A stretch of DNA of 64,000 nucleotides from Tunturiibacter gelidiferens (GTDB taxonomy: Bacteria; Acidobacteriota; Terriglobia; Terriglobales; Acidobacteriaceae). Below are positions 35,597 through 45,223 of the stretch, in pieces. The notes under the pieces were generated by a model. It was not told the DNA's origin. It was given only the letters and a program-made list of their open reading frames with translations, and ran no database searches. The stretch lies in assembly GCF_014201335.1 (NCBI RefSeq), contig NZ_JACHEB010000006.1, forward strand, positions 248,001 to 312,000. The letters run 5' to 3'. Numbering within the stretch: position 1 is the first letter of the stretch; each line of letters starts with the position of its first letter. The position numbers were made by a program, and so were the translations under genes.

Positions 35597-38500
35597 TTAT
35601 TCTGCGTACAAACCCGTGGACCGCTGATCGAGGACGAGATCTACGGTGCCTTCGACATCCCTCAGGGAATCCAGACATGTGAACATCTCCCACCCCCTGG
35701 GGGCGGCATGTTCGAGTAGGCCTACCGTAGAACCACCTTCTGGCTGATAGCCTAGTCGGTGATCTTCCTGATTATGAACCCGGTTCAGCCACTCATCGCG
35801 GCGTCGGTCGAGCATATTGTGCATACGCTGGGCTACAGTCCCATCGTGCGTCGCATTTTCAGCCCGTTGCTCCAATTGAGCGAAGACCGAGGACATGAGC
35901 GAGTCATTGTCCCGTAGCTCGCCCGCTTTCAGATTCCCATTGAGCCTCTCTTCAGAAAGACGCATTAGCGCGACCATTACGCCAGTAAGACCGCGGTCGA
36001 GAGCTCGAGCTGAGAACGGCGTCACGGAGAGAGCCTCGACATGCTTGTAAAAGGTCTCGTGGTAATGCTCGAAACGTTCGTAATGAGACAAATCCCGCGG
36101 CCTCGCCCAGTTAAACACAGTGCTGACCAGTCCGGGGCCAGCAGCGGAGCGTCCGACTCGGCTGGTAGCCTGAATGTATTCCGACGTGTTTTTTGGCTGT
36201 CCCGCAACTAGCATCAGCCCAAGTCGCTCAATATCAACCCCTACCGAAATCATATTTGTCGCAAGGACAACGTCATAAGGAACTGGCGAGCTCGGCCGCT
36301 TCCCTTCTTTTCGCTCCGCCACGCGCTGGGCTTCCAGCGCTGTGTCAAAGACTGACTCCAGTCGCTCTAGAATCTTTGGAATATCCGTGCCCGATTTGCG
36401 AGAGGTCAGCTCCTCCAGAGCGCGAATCCTCCGCTTAGCTAGACCTCGCTGGTCGGCATCGCGTAAGCGGGCCTTAATATCGTCGTCCACTAGTCGCCGA
36501 GTGCCTGCCAATTCCCTAATCGAGTTGAAATACCCGGCCAGGGTCATCCATGGATCCGCCAGCTGGTCATACTTCTCAAAGAGAACCTGAGCGGCGGCCA
36601 TATGGGCCACATAGCTCCGGATCATCGCTACTGGGTAGCGTCGGCCAAACGCACAGATACCAAGGTAACGCCGCCCCGGATACTCCGGCCCAACCGTGCG
36701 CTGCAAGGCGAAGAAACTATCTCGAATACTAGTTCCCTGCGGTGGGAACACGTCCAGCTTTCTTACAAACAGCTTTTGCACTTGGTCGGGAGCGCGACGG
36801 ATGGTCGCTGTAGAAGCCACAACCTTGGGACGCACCCTCTTGCCGTTCACTTCCCACGAGCACAATTCGTCTACGGCAGACTCATAGAGCGCAACCATCG
36901 ATCCAAGCGGCCCGCTGATAAGGTGCAATTCATCCTGAATAATCAAATCGGGTGGCCGCAACAGACCGTGTTGTAGGTTTCTAACAGAGGGTAGACCATT
37001 TCGAGCCGGATGCGATTTTCCATCCTCGATCTGCGGAGAAAGGAACCCGTGCCGCGGGCAGACCTCATTGACCTTGCCGAAGAGCATCTGAATCTCTCCC
37101 TTCCAAGGCATCTGGGCAAACTTGTCCACTGTGGCAATCAGGAGTGACGGTGGCCGACGATAGATCTCTTCATCTACCACCATCACCGGCAATCCCTCTT
37201 TGGGAGCTTTTGCTTCGGAAAACTTGCAGTTCCCCAGATCATCACCGCAGTAGGTGACACAACGGCCAATGTCGCTTGGCGCTTCGTAAACCCGAAGATG
37301 CTGTTCCTTGATTTCACAGCCACACCAAGGGCAGGACGTAATTTGATGAGGTGTCCCGCCCATCGAAGGTCTGCCACCCACCCGGCCCTGGCGCAACGAA
37401 TTGGCGGCACCTTCCAAGGTATTTGGTGAGGTCTTGTTACCTACCCACAGCCCGAGCCGGAACGGAGTCTCTCCCCATTTCCCTACATCGGCCCTACGGA
37501 TAGTTTCGCAAGCGCACATGAGTGCTGTAGCGCGCTGAAACTGCTGTAGGGTCAAAAGACGCAAGGTGTATCGCATCAAGACAGCTATTCCATGGTCACC
37601 ACTTCGGCCAGCCACCGTCCCTTGCAGGCGACGCAATGCCAAAGTATAGGCGGTCAAGCCGAGATAAGCTTCTGTCTTTCCACCGCCAGTCGCGAACCAC
37701 AACAGATCCGCAACCGCGTCAGTCTCATGGCTGCGATCTGGATGGTGCAGATCAGTCAGGCTCGGCAGATTTAGCAGAATGAAGGCCAACTGGAACAAGC
37801 GCCAGCTACGGTTCTTCGCCACATCTAGCGATTCCACTCCTTCCTCACTCTTTATTTCCTTCTTCCTCACCTTTCGAGAGAATGTGGAATGGATTCGCTG
37901 CTGCCACATCGCTTGATTGGCGAAGCGAAAGGCCTCCTCTGCCTGGGGGCTGGCTTCAATCAAGTCAATCCCCGCCCTGATCCGATGAAGGGCTCGGGTA
38001 CAAGCGCTCACAGCTCTCTGAGCGGCCTCCTCGTGGCCAGCCAGCTTCTCGCTTGGCAGCGACAGCTTGTTCTGTTCCAACTTGATCCAGATACGGTAGG
38101 CGGTCTCGATACGGAGCAGGGATGTGATCAGTTCAGACTTTGGTAGCCCTGCCAACTTCTTCATGTCCATGGTCAGACCGATGAGGTTCTCATCATCCGC
38201 CTCTGAGCGCGCAGTCTGCTGGGCTACCTCAAACTGAGGAATCCACTCGGTCTCGACCTGAACTGCCCTTTCGGCCGCTGGTTCTGGTAGGGTGGCGTGC
38301 ACTGAGATGCCATGTCCTACCGCAAACTCACGCTGGTGACGATAAAGCATCTCCAGTGTCTCGGTCTCTTCACGAGTCAGCGGGTCCATCTTGGAAAGGT
38401 CGGCCGTGACGCCTTTGCGCTGGACAAAGATCGGTTGGTTATCGATGCCCCGCACCCGCAGCTTGGGTTGGAATACCCAGACTTCATCTTTGGGCTCGCC

Positions 38501-39136
38501 ACGACGTGTACGTTCTGGCTGCTGATTGACGAGGAACAGGGTCACAACCCAGCCATCAGGTGTCAACCGCATCCGACCTTGCAACAGAACCAGTGGATGA
38601 TCAGGATGCATAACCTGCGGCGCGATGACTTTGTCCGTGAGAGGCAGAGGTACGGGCGTAACGATCACCGGTTTCCGTTTCCAGACATTGGCCGGGTTAC
38701 CGTCCTTCTTCTGCTGGCTGGCGCTCTTGACTCGCAGATACTGTCCCCATTGTCCCTCTACAACGATTTCCTTCGTCTCTGCCGCCACGACAAAACTCAT
38801 GCCCATCGAAGACGGGAAATATGTGCTGCCCGCCGGCACTCCGGCCTCTGCATTGCCTTCTTCACCCTCGTCAGCCTCGCCCACTGCCAGCTCATCCAGC
38901 TCTCCGCCTGGGATCTCGCTATCCTTTGGCGCCAACATGCCTACCAAATAGCGACCGTAGACATGGTCCTCAAATGCATTCAGTTCTTCTTCTACGCCGC
39001 CAGCTGGTCCAAGGAGGTCGCGGACGACCATATCGGTTAATTCATCACGAATCGCTGACGGTGTCGGAACATCTAGTGCGCTCTGAGTATCAACTCGCTC
39101 GGATACAGATGGATCAATTACAGGTGGAGTCGTCAT
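35597..39136 (-). CDS. drmA: DISARM helicase DrmA
   Basis: A 1179-residue superfamily 2 helicase. Walker A is ATGGGKTEA (about 482-490), the DEAD-box equivalent is QDELHLIS (about 734-741), and motifs V/VI are ATNMISVGVDIERLGL and QATSRVGR (about 959-996). A zinc site is inserted between motifs (CPWCGC near 602 and CVTYC...CKF near 626-638). The acidic N-terminal region and split helicase core are typical of DrmA. It is the motor of the DISARM complex that restricts incoming phage DNA. Stop to drmB start is 11 bp; it starts 16 bp after the DUF262 gene. Confidence 0.93.
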   Translation of the reverse strand: MTTPPVIDPSVSERVDTQSALDVPTPSAIRDELTDMVVRDLLGPAGGVEEELNAFEDHVYGRYLVGMLAPKDSEIPGGELDELAVGEADEGEEGNAEAGVPAGSTYFPSSMGMSFVVAAETKEIVVEGQWGQYLRVKSASQQKKDGNPANVWKRKPVIVTPVPLPLTDKVIAPQVMHPDHPLVLLQGRMRLTPDGWVVTLFLVNQQPERTRRGEPKDEVWVFQPKLRVRGIDNQPIFVQRKGVTADLSKMDPLTREETETLEMLYRHQREFAVGHGISVHATLPEPAAERAVQVETEWIPQFEVAQQTARSEADDENLIGLTMDMKKLAGLPKSELITSLLRIETAYRIWIKLEQNKLSLPSEKLAGHEEAAQRAVSACTRALHRIRAGIDLIEASPQAEEAFRFANQAMWQQRIHSTFSRKVRKKEIKSEEGVESLDVAKNRSWRLFQLAFILLNLPSLTDLHHPDRSHETDAVADLLWFATGGGKTEAYLGLTAYTLALRRLQGTVAGRSGDHGIAVLMRYTLRLLTLQQFQRATALMCACETIRRADVGKWGETPFRLGLWVGNKTSPNTLEGAANSLRQGRVGGRPSMGGTPHQITSCPWCGCEIKEQHLRVYEAPSDIGRCVTYCGDDLGNCKFSEAKAPKEGLPVMVVDEEIYRRPPSLLIATVDKFAQMPWKGEIQMLFGKVNEVCPRHGFLSPQIEDGKSHPARNGLPSVRNLQHGLLRPPDLIIQDELHLISGPLGSMVALYESAVDELCSWEVNGKRVRPKVVASTATIRRAPDQVQKLFVRKLDVFPPQGTSIRDSFFALQRTVGPEYPGRRYLGICAFGRRYPVAMIRSYVAHMAAAQVLFEKYDQLADPWMTLAGYFNSIRELAGTRRLVDDDIKARLRDADQRGLAKRRIRALEELTSRKSGTDIPKILERLESVFDTALEAQRVAERKEGKRPSSPVPYDVVLATNMISVGVDIERLGLMLVAGQPKNTSEYIQATSRVGRSAAGPGLVSTVFNWARPRDLSHYERFEHYHETFYKHVEALSVTPFSARALDRGLTGVMVALMRLSEERLNGNLKAGELRDNDSLMSSVFAQLEQRAENATHDGTVAQRMHNMLDRRRDEWLNRVHNQEDHRLGYQPEGGSTVGLLEHAAPRGWEMFTCLDSLRDVEGTVDLVLDQRSTGLYAE

Positions 39137-39152
39137 GCAAAGGCCTCTTCCT

Positions 39153-41150
39153 TCATATCTGGGACCAGACTATCTTCACAGCCTCAAAGAAGAGACGTTG
39201 GCGCTGTTCAACCTTGTCTCGTGGAAAGGCACCTGTTTTATGTGCCTCAACTGCCGCGTCCTTCAACGATTCAGGAAGCACGTTGAGGTCAACCGAGGCT
39301 ATATGGCCAGCGAGAAGCTGGTTCCAAATCACATCGCTCGTCTCATAATCACTTAGCTTGTCCCGGTAGACATCATTACCACTGCTGAGGTTTTGCAAGT
39401 CCTTCAACAGTAAAACCATTCCCATCAGGTTCCTTGTCTGCTCAAATAGGGACTCGTCGAACAAACCCGTGCCGCTATCTTTGAACAGCGTTTTGTTCTC
39501 CTCGTTGAAGGCGTAGATGTGTTCCAGATGCATCCCGAACCGCTTCCGGTTTGATCTGTTGAAGCGTTCTTCAATATCTGAAAATGTGCCTTGGCAATAG
39601 CTGGGTTTATCCAATGATTGGCTTAGCCAACGATCGATACGCATGAGGAGGTACTTGCTGAAGTTCGTTTGACTATTCCGAGCCCCTCTCATGCGTTCGT
39701 ATGTGAAGATGTCCGACACGCTACCTGCGAAGTCTTCTTCTAGTCGTTGTTCTTCTTTAAGCAAGTTCACGATTAAGTCGTCAAATACCTGGCGGCACTG
39801 AGCGTCACCTTTGTTCCGAAGATCTCGATTGAGCCCGTAAATTACTGTTTGGAACTTGTTGCTCTCATATAGTCCGAGGATCCGAAGAATAACGTGGAGC
39901 TGGTCGAACTTCGAGGAGATCGTTCGAATCTTTAGTTCCCTCTCGGGGTCGTTGAGCCGGATTGCCGACACGATCAGAAGGTATTGCTGATTTTGCTCTA
40001 TCAGTTTGTTGTAGAAAAGATGTTCCCGATCCGGGCTATAGTCCGCCCTTAATTCTTGATAGAGCCTTGCAAAGTGCTGGATTTCATTTGTGATTAGCGC
40101 GTAAAGAGTTGCCTGATTTCTGAAGTCGCCAAAGTGATCACGAAGCTCTTGGCGACGGTAGATCTCATAGTGGTAATCACTCTCAAAGGCTTTGTAATCG
40201 TCAACGCTATTGGCGAATTTGGCTCGGAAGTAGACGCGAAAGAAATCATCGAGATCAATGCTAACTTCACCTGCATTCTTGAGTTCAGTGCGATAGTAGA
40301 GATCCTGTAGATTGACCCAAATCCGATTGGCGTCCTCCTTTTCCGTTAGTGGCAGATTTCCTATCAGCTTGCCTTTGAGAATTTCGTAGGGTTTTAGGCC
40401 AAGTCCGCGGTCGTTTACGACCTCGAAGATCATAGCCACATTGTCTTGTCTTTCGATACGGATCTCGACGATCGAAACGCGATCAAGTACGTAGGTGATG
40501 TAGTAGGTCAGCTTGGCGAGATCGTAGCCGCTTGAGTCGGACTCTAAGCGGAAGAACGAATCGAAATAAGAACTGATGGTCACGAAGTTTTCTTTCAACC
40601 GCTTCTGGGTCTCGTCCACTGGAATGAACGCGGTGCCCTCCACCAGAGATCGCAGCTGTGCTTCGCGATTCAAGTTATATATTTTAAAGCGCTTCGCTTC
40701 ACCAAAGTCCCCTTCCTCAAAGATGAGCGTCTTGAGAGCACCCGGCATGAAGGTCTTGCCCGCAGTTCCCGTGATGGCATCCACCTGATTGAGTATTTGA
40801 TAGAGCTTGATCAAGACCAGCAAGAGCGTGGTGAGCCGTTGCTGGCCATCGACAATGGTTGTAGAGGTGGGCGAGGTGTGAGTCAGGTAGGTATTCAAGA
40901 AATACGGATCGAAGTTCTCCAGTACGTCTTGCTGGATCTTCTGCGGTGATGTCTGCTTTCGTTTACCCAGCTCGAAACGCACTTCGAGGTCATTGAGCAG
41001 AGTCTTCACCTGCTCGTGCGTCCACTTATATTCGCGCTGATAGATGTCGATGTAGTACGAGCGCTGCGCATTGAACACCGCGCGAATAAACTGGTCGTGA
41101 GGCGTTATCAGCTTTTGGATCGTTGCCTGCGAAGTGATGCTCTCTGGCAT
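39153..41150 (-). CDS. DUF262-DUF1524 protein (GmrSD-like) embedded in the DISARM operon
   Basis: A 665-residue protein. DUF262 is N-terminal: IYQREYKWTHEQV near 36, the signature VDGQQRLTTLL at 100-110, and VNDRGLGLKPYEILKGKLIG near 250. The C-terminus has the DUF1524 HNH-like end: RFGMHLEHIYAF and NLMGMVLLLKDLQNLSSGN. The arrangement is that of full-length single-chain GmrSD type IV restriction enzymes, in which DUF262 binds and hydrolyses nucleotide and DUF1524 cuts modified DNA. It sits 11 bp after drmMI and 16 bp before drmA, so it is co-expressed with DISARM. It is not one of the five class 1 DISARM proteins. Confidence 0.88.
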   Translation of the reverse strand: MPESITSQATIQKLITPHDQFIRAVFNAQRSYYIDIYQREYKWTHEQVKTLLNDLEVRFELGKRKQTSPQKIQQDVLENFDPYFLNTYLTHTSPTSTTIVDGQQRLTTLLLVLIKLYQILNQVDAITGTAGKTFMPGALKTLIFEEGDFGEAKRFKIYNLNREAQLRSLVEGTAFIPVDETQKRLKENFVTISSYFDSFFRLESDSSGYDLAKLTYYITYVLDRVSIVEIRIERQDNVAMIFEVVNDRGLGLKPYEILKGKLIGNLPLTEKEDANRIWVNLQDLYYRTELKNAGEVSIDLDDFFRVYFRAKFANSVDDYKAFESDYHYEIYRRQELRDHFGDFRNQATLYALITNEIQHFARLYQELRADYSPDREHLFYNKLIEQNQQYLLIVSAIRLNDPERELKIRTISSKFDQLHVILRILGLYESNKFQTVIYGLNRDLRNKGDAQCRQVFDDLIVNLLKEEQRLEEDFAGSVSDIFTYERMRGARNSQTNFSKYLLMRIDRWLSQSLDKPSYCQGTFSDIEERFNRSNRKRFGMHLEHIYAFNEENKTLFKDSGTGLFDESLFEQTRNLMGMVLLLKDLQNLSSGNDVYRDKLSDYETSDVIWNQLLAGHIASVDLNVLPESLKDAAVEAHKTGAFPRDKVEQRQRLFFEAVKIVWSQI

Positions 41151-41161
41151 GAAGTCTCTTT

Positions 41162-44100
41162 CTATGAGAATAGTGTTGGAGCAACTTGAGTATTGCCCTT
41201 CGTAGATTTCCGAGTATTCTTTACTTTCAACATTGATGAGGCTTCGAGGACCGCTGCGGTTGCGGCTTCTTCCTCGGCGTGGCGCTCGTGGTTTAGGGCA
41301 AGCAGAAGATCCAGGACCTTGCGGCAGGCGATTTCGCTAATGGTGAAACGTGTGCCGTGCTTTGTTTCGTGGAATCCGTGGCCTAAGTCCAGGCCGCTCC
41401 AGCCGTAGGCAGCGATAACGGCCTCATCCAATAAAACATGGATCTTGCGCAGATTGGCAATGTCTAGGCTTGTATCCTCAGAATCGTGGAACCGGTTGTA
41501 TAACGCAGTAAGACCTAGCTCTTGTTTCGACATTATGCTAGGACGAAGCCTCAATAACTCGTCGGCGATCTCGTTGATCCTTTCAAACTCTTTGGGAAAT
41601 GGGTAAGTCTCAAAGCAATCTGTGACCGTATATCTGACACGAGTCTCAAGAGAAGAACCGTATTTCCTAACCCATGTCTCATAGATAAAACTATGGAGTG
41701 CTCCAACCGCGGAGCGGTCAATGATCGGGAAAACGTTCAAAGCCACATCAAAAACCTGATTTGCAGGCACAGGCGAATGACAGACATACTTAGTGTGTCG
41801 ACACGAGGCAAGGACGGTTTTATGATCCGCAACTGTTGCATATAGTTCCGTAGATCTTCTCGCGAACTGCCACCAAAGGCGTGCATAACCTTTCGCAGAA
41901 CTATCACTTTTCTTCGCCAACAGTGTGCGCTCGGGCCGCACCCGATCTTCGATGATCTTCAAGCAAACTGGATATTCTCTCACTCGATCGAGCGGCCAGT
42001 CAAAGAAGTTGATTACTTGACGGCTAGGTGACTGGTCGAATCGAGAATTGAGATCTTCACCATTTAAGTAGGGGTAGATTACTTCCCGACTTCGACTGTC
42101 CGCTTCTAATAAGGAAGTCGCTTCGTCATTGGATAGAACAAAGCCTTTTCCTAAAATCACGGTCCCCTGAAAGCCCCTGCCTTTGTTCTGGTAGAGTCGA
42201 TAAGGCAGGCCGACGACTCCACCGTCCTCGGCAAGAAATGAAGTTATGCCAATCGCAGGTAATCCACCTAGAATAAATTTGCCGTTCCACTGACCCCTAT
42301 AACCCCAAAGATGCGCGACCTCAAGATTGGCGATGCCGGGCCACTTCGAGCTCTTTACCGCCCTAACTAACGTTATCCCCATACTGTGAAGTCGGTCGAG
42401 CGCAACTTCCCGAGTGTCACCTTCGGCAATGGAATTTGTGGCAAGAAGTCCAAATAGGCCTTGGGTTTTCAACAACGAAACTATCCTCAGGAGGAAGTAT
42501 GCGCATAGGTCCGCATGTCCCTTCGCATTGCCGGCTAATATCAAGACCAAGTACTCCCGAAAGTCCTTGCCGTATATTCCGGAGATTAACTTGCCTCCTC
42601 GAAAAGGTGGATTCCCGATGAATGCATCGAACCCACCGCGTTCAATTATTTCCGGGAACTCCAGAGGCCAATGAAAGGTCTTGCGGCAACTCAATTGACT
42701 ACTTGCAAAACTCACAAGCTCATTTGTCCCTCTCGCCCAACGAATCATCATTCGGTCTGCGGATTCTTCGAGTGCTTTCTCGTATATTTTTCCTCTGAGT
42801 CCTTTCAGCTCCGTGGCTACTAGAACATCTCCGGCAGCTAAGAGTTTGACTACAGATTCCTCGGCCTCAGCATGCAGAGCAGATTTTGAAGCGATCTGTT
42901 CGGGAGTATCGGACGGCAGCGCCTCCAGCAATTCGCGCTTTCGCTTGGCCTCCTCGACGTGGCGCCAAAGGTTGACTGTACTGAAAGCTACCTGCTTGAC
43001 TCCCCCGGGCCGTAGACTGAAATCTTCCAATTGTTTGAGACTGCTCAATCCGAGTAGGGAATCCCCACATTTGAAAGCGTGATCGAGAAATGTGAACGGC
43101 CGTTTGGAGTCGAGCGTAGTGAGCCACAGCGAGAGTTTCGCCATCTCTACAGCCATGGGATTAATGTCGATGCCGTAGAGGCAGCGATCAGCGACAATGC
43201 GCCGTGCAATGGCGAGGCGCTCAGCGGCGTCCTGAGGTACTAGCCGCTCACTTGGCGCTCCTCGAGAAAAGTCTCCTTCTGGAGTAATCAATACTTCGCC
43301 CGGATGCTTCTTCTCTTCGTTCTCCCAAGCTTCTGTCAGGCGTTCGGCCAAATAACGACAGGTTTGTACCAGGAACGCCCCTGATCCCATCGCCATGTCA
43401 CAAACCTTGAGATCAAGAATCTGCTTCGGCAGTTTTAGCAGCCATCGGTCACGCGGCCAGCCCTCCGCGGGTCCTTGATACACGAGCGGTTCCAACGTGT
43501 ACTGAACGATCGGTTGCGTGAGAGATGGGGGAGTGTAGTGCGTACCGGTACTGCGCCGCGTAGTACCGGCGGTGACATAGACACATCCTGGGAGCACTAC
43601 CAACGGACGCTCGAAGGAGTCTTCTCGGATCACGCCAGCAAAGGGACGAATTCGCTGAAGTAATTCCTCGTCGTGAGCACAAGCCATGACCAGCTTGTGC
43701 TCATCGACCGGATTATCGAGGTCTAGTGCCCGTTTGATGGCAGAGCCGGAACGGCCAGTTTCGTCCTTCAGTAATTCAATCAGCTCGTCTTGACCTTGCG
43801 CCAGCTTTGCTTCCAGCGTGGTCAAGGGGATCTCCGCTTCTTTCTTTCGCGTACCCTCAATACCTAGCACAGTTTCGTGAGCGCGCTCCGCAACATGGTC
43901 CAGCAAACCCTCGTATACGTGGCCAATTTGTTCAACGCCAAGTGCAAGGAATGAAATCCGCCGGGTTTCAGATGGTCCACCTCCCGGCATCTTGATACGC
44001 AATCTCTGAAGCGAAGTAAGGAGGTGCAACGCCACCCGATTGTTGACTGCGAGAGGTTCCGCCTGCGTAGAGACCCAGTTTGTGCCTAGGCTCCGACCTT

Positions 44101-45223
44101 CGAGGAATGGAAAGCGATCAGGATCGAATAGAGAGCCGCCATAAGCTGGTATCAGCAAATCCTGGTGATGCACGCCAGAATGCACTGCACGAAACGTCGC
44201 CAGGAGACGTGCCCAGGCATCACAGCGCCGTTCGAGCACCTGCGGTCCATGAAGGTCGGCAACTTCTTGCAACTGTTCGAGCAGAGTTGAAACGGCGTAG
44301 TTGTCGTCGTAAAGCGGTTTGCCAAGAAGCAGCAGACCGCGCTCTTCGGCGGAGAACAGGAAGACTAGCCGCATCATCACGGTCAGTGCGGACTCGTAAA
44401 TTGCAGTATCCGAAACGCCTTTGAGGAGCGTTCGATTGGCATCCTGGTCCAAAGTGTCGAATGCTTGCACCAACACTTCGACCGCCTCACGCACCTGATA
44501 GCCGAGCTGGTCGGTTACTTCCTCCTGATCTTGGGAGCTCTCCTTCAGCATCCCCAGCAACGTGTCGTCAGAGGCAACCCCGAAGAAGCGGCGCACACCG
44601 AGCAGAGAGTGGAAGGCACGTAGGGTGATCGGCTCGTCAAGCCACAATGCTCCATACCAGGAGGCGTAACCAGTAGTCTCGCCCCGCGGAGCGAAGACCA
44701 GCATCCAATGTTCGCCGTTGGTGACGAGACCGAGTGCCACTCCGCTGGTGTGCAGCAGTTCCATCATTCGCGTTCCAGGGTTAGCCTTCCAGTGCTTACC
44801 GATCACGGGGCGGTCGAGAGCCTGTTCAGCGGGGTAGCTGCTTATCAGCAACTGGGCTTGACCAGCCGCTTCACTCCCGGCGGGAGAGACAAGCGCGAAG
44901 TCTGGCCGCAGGTTTTCCCCCATCTCCGCCATGTTCGCCTCCAGCCCGGCTGGGAGCGCCTGGTTTTCGACGATCAGTGCCGAGGGGTAGCCGAGTAGAG
45001 CGGTGAGCACGTGCAGAACCCAGGCGCGCTGGCGACCAGGGGCAGTGGGCTTTTCCTGCCAGTCCTCGTAGGCAGCCCGCAGGGCCTTCGCTTGCGCCGG
45101 ATCACGGGGATCGAGACCTTGGGGGAATACCCTAAGAAGCACCGGCAACGAGACGAACGGGCCGGAGACTTCGATGAGGGAGAGCCAGTCGGCGTGGTGT
45201 CGCGAGGTGCTGATGCCGCTCAT
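41162..45223 (-). CDS. drmMI: DISARM class 1 adenine-N6 DNA methyltransferase DrmMI (PglX-like)
   Basis: A 1353-residue protein. The SAM-binding motif I is DMAMGSGAFLVQ (about 609-620) and the catalytic motif IV is NPPF (about 871-874), as in N6-adenine methyltransferases. The long N-terminal region and the C-terminal target-recognition-like part resemble Eco57I/PglX-type enzymes. In DISARM it marks host DNA as self. The ATG at 45223, preceded by GGAGG, overlaps the drmD stop by 4 bp; the longer frame to 45271 is rejected. A PglX-type call for BREX was considered, but the neighbours are all Drm proteins. Confidence 0.9.
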   Translation of the reverse strand: MSGISTSRHHADWLSLIEVSGPFVSLPVLLRVFPQGLDPRDPAQAKALRAAYEDWQEKPTAPGRQRAWVLHVLTALLGYPSALIVENQALPAGLEANMAEMGENLRPDFALVSPAGSEAAGQAQLLISSYPAEQALDRPVIGKHWKANPGTRMMELLHTSGVALGLVTNGEHWMLVFAPRGETTGYASWYGALWLDEPITLRAFHSLLGVRRFFGVASDDTLLGMLKESSQDQEEVTDQLGYQVREAVEVLVQAFDTLDQDANRTLLKGVSDTAIYESALTVMMRLVFLFSAEERGLLLLGKPLYDDNYAVSTLLEQLQEVADLHGPQVLERRCDAWARLLATFRAVHSGVHHQDLLIPAYGGSLFDPDRFPFLEGRSLGTNWVSTQAEPLAVNNRVALHLLTSLQRLRIKMPGGGPSETRRISFLALGVEQIGHVYEGLLDHVAERAHETVLGIEGTRKKEAEIPLTTLEAKLAQGQDELIELLKDETGRSGSAIKRALDLDNPVDEHKLVMACAHDEELLQRIRPFAGVIREDSFERPLVVLPGCVYVTAGTTRRSTGTHYTPPSLTQPIVQYTLEPLVYQGPAEGWPRDRWLLKLPKQILDLKVCDMAMGSGAFLVQTCRYLAERLTEAWENEEKKHPGEVLITPEGDFSRGAPSERLVPQDAAERLAIARRIVADRCLYGIDINPMAVEMAKLSLWLTTLDSKRPFTFLDHAFKCGDSLLGLSSLKQLEDFSLRPGGVKQVAFSTVNLWRHVEEAKRKRELLEALPSDTPEQIASKSALHAEAEESVVKLLAAGDVLVATELKGLRGKIYEKALEESADRMMIRWARGTNELVSFASSQLSCRKTFHWPLEFPEIIERGGFDAFIGNPPFRGGKLISGIYGKDFREYLVLILAGNAKGHADLCAYFLLRIVSLLKTQGLFGLLATNSIAEGDTREVALDRLHSMGITLVRAVKSSKWPGIANLEVAHLWGYRGQWNGKFILGGLPAIGITSFLAEDGGVVGLPYRLYQNKGRGFQGTVILGKGFVLSNDEATSLLEADSRSREVIYPYLNGEDLNSRFDQSPSRQVINFFDWPLDRVREYPVCLKIIEDRVRPERTLLAKKSDSSAKGYARLWWQFARRSTELYATVADHKTVLASCRHTKYVCHSPVPANQVFDVALNVFPIIDRSAVGALHSFIYETWVRKYGSSLETRVRYTVTDCFETYPFPKEFERINEIADELLRLRPSIMSKQELGLTALYNRFHDSEDTSLDIANLRKIHVLLDEAVIAAYGWSGLDLGHGFHETKHGTRFTISEIACRKVLDLLLALNHERHAEEEAATAAVLEASSMLKVKNTRKSTKGNTQVAPTLFS

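Noticed and set aside
38312..39040. A 242-codon plus-strand frame opposite drmA, and many other long antisense frames in the DISARM genes
   Set aside because: They are shadows of strongly coding minus-strand genes, with no domain, ribosome site or protein-like composition.
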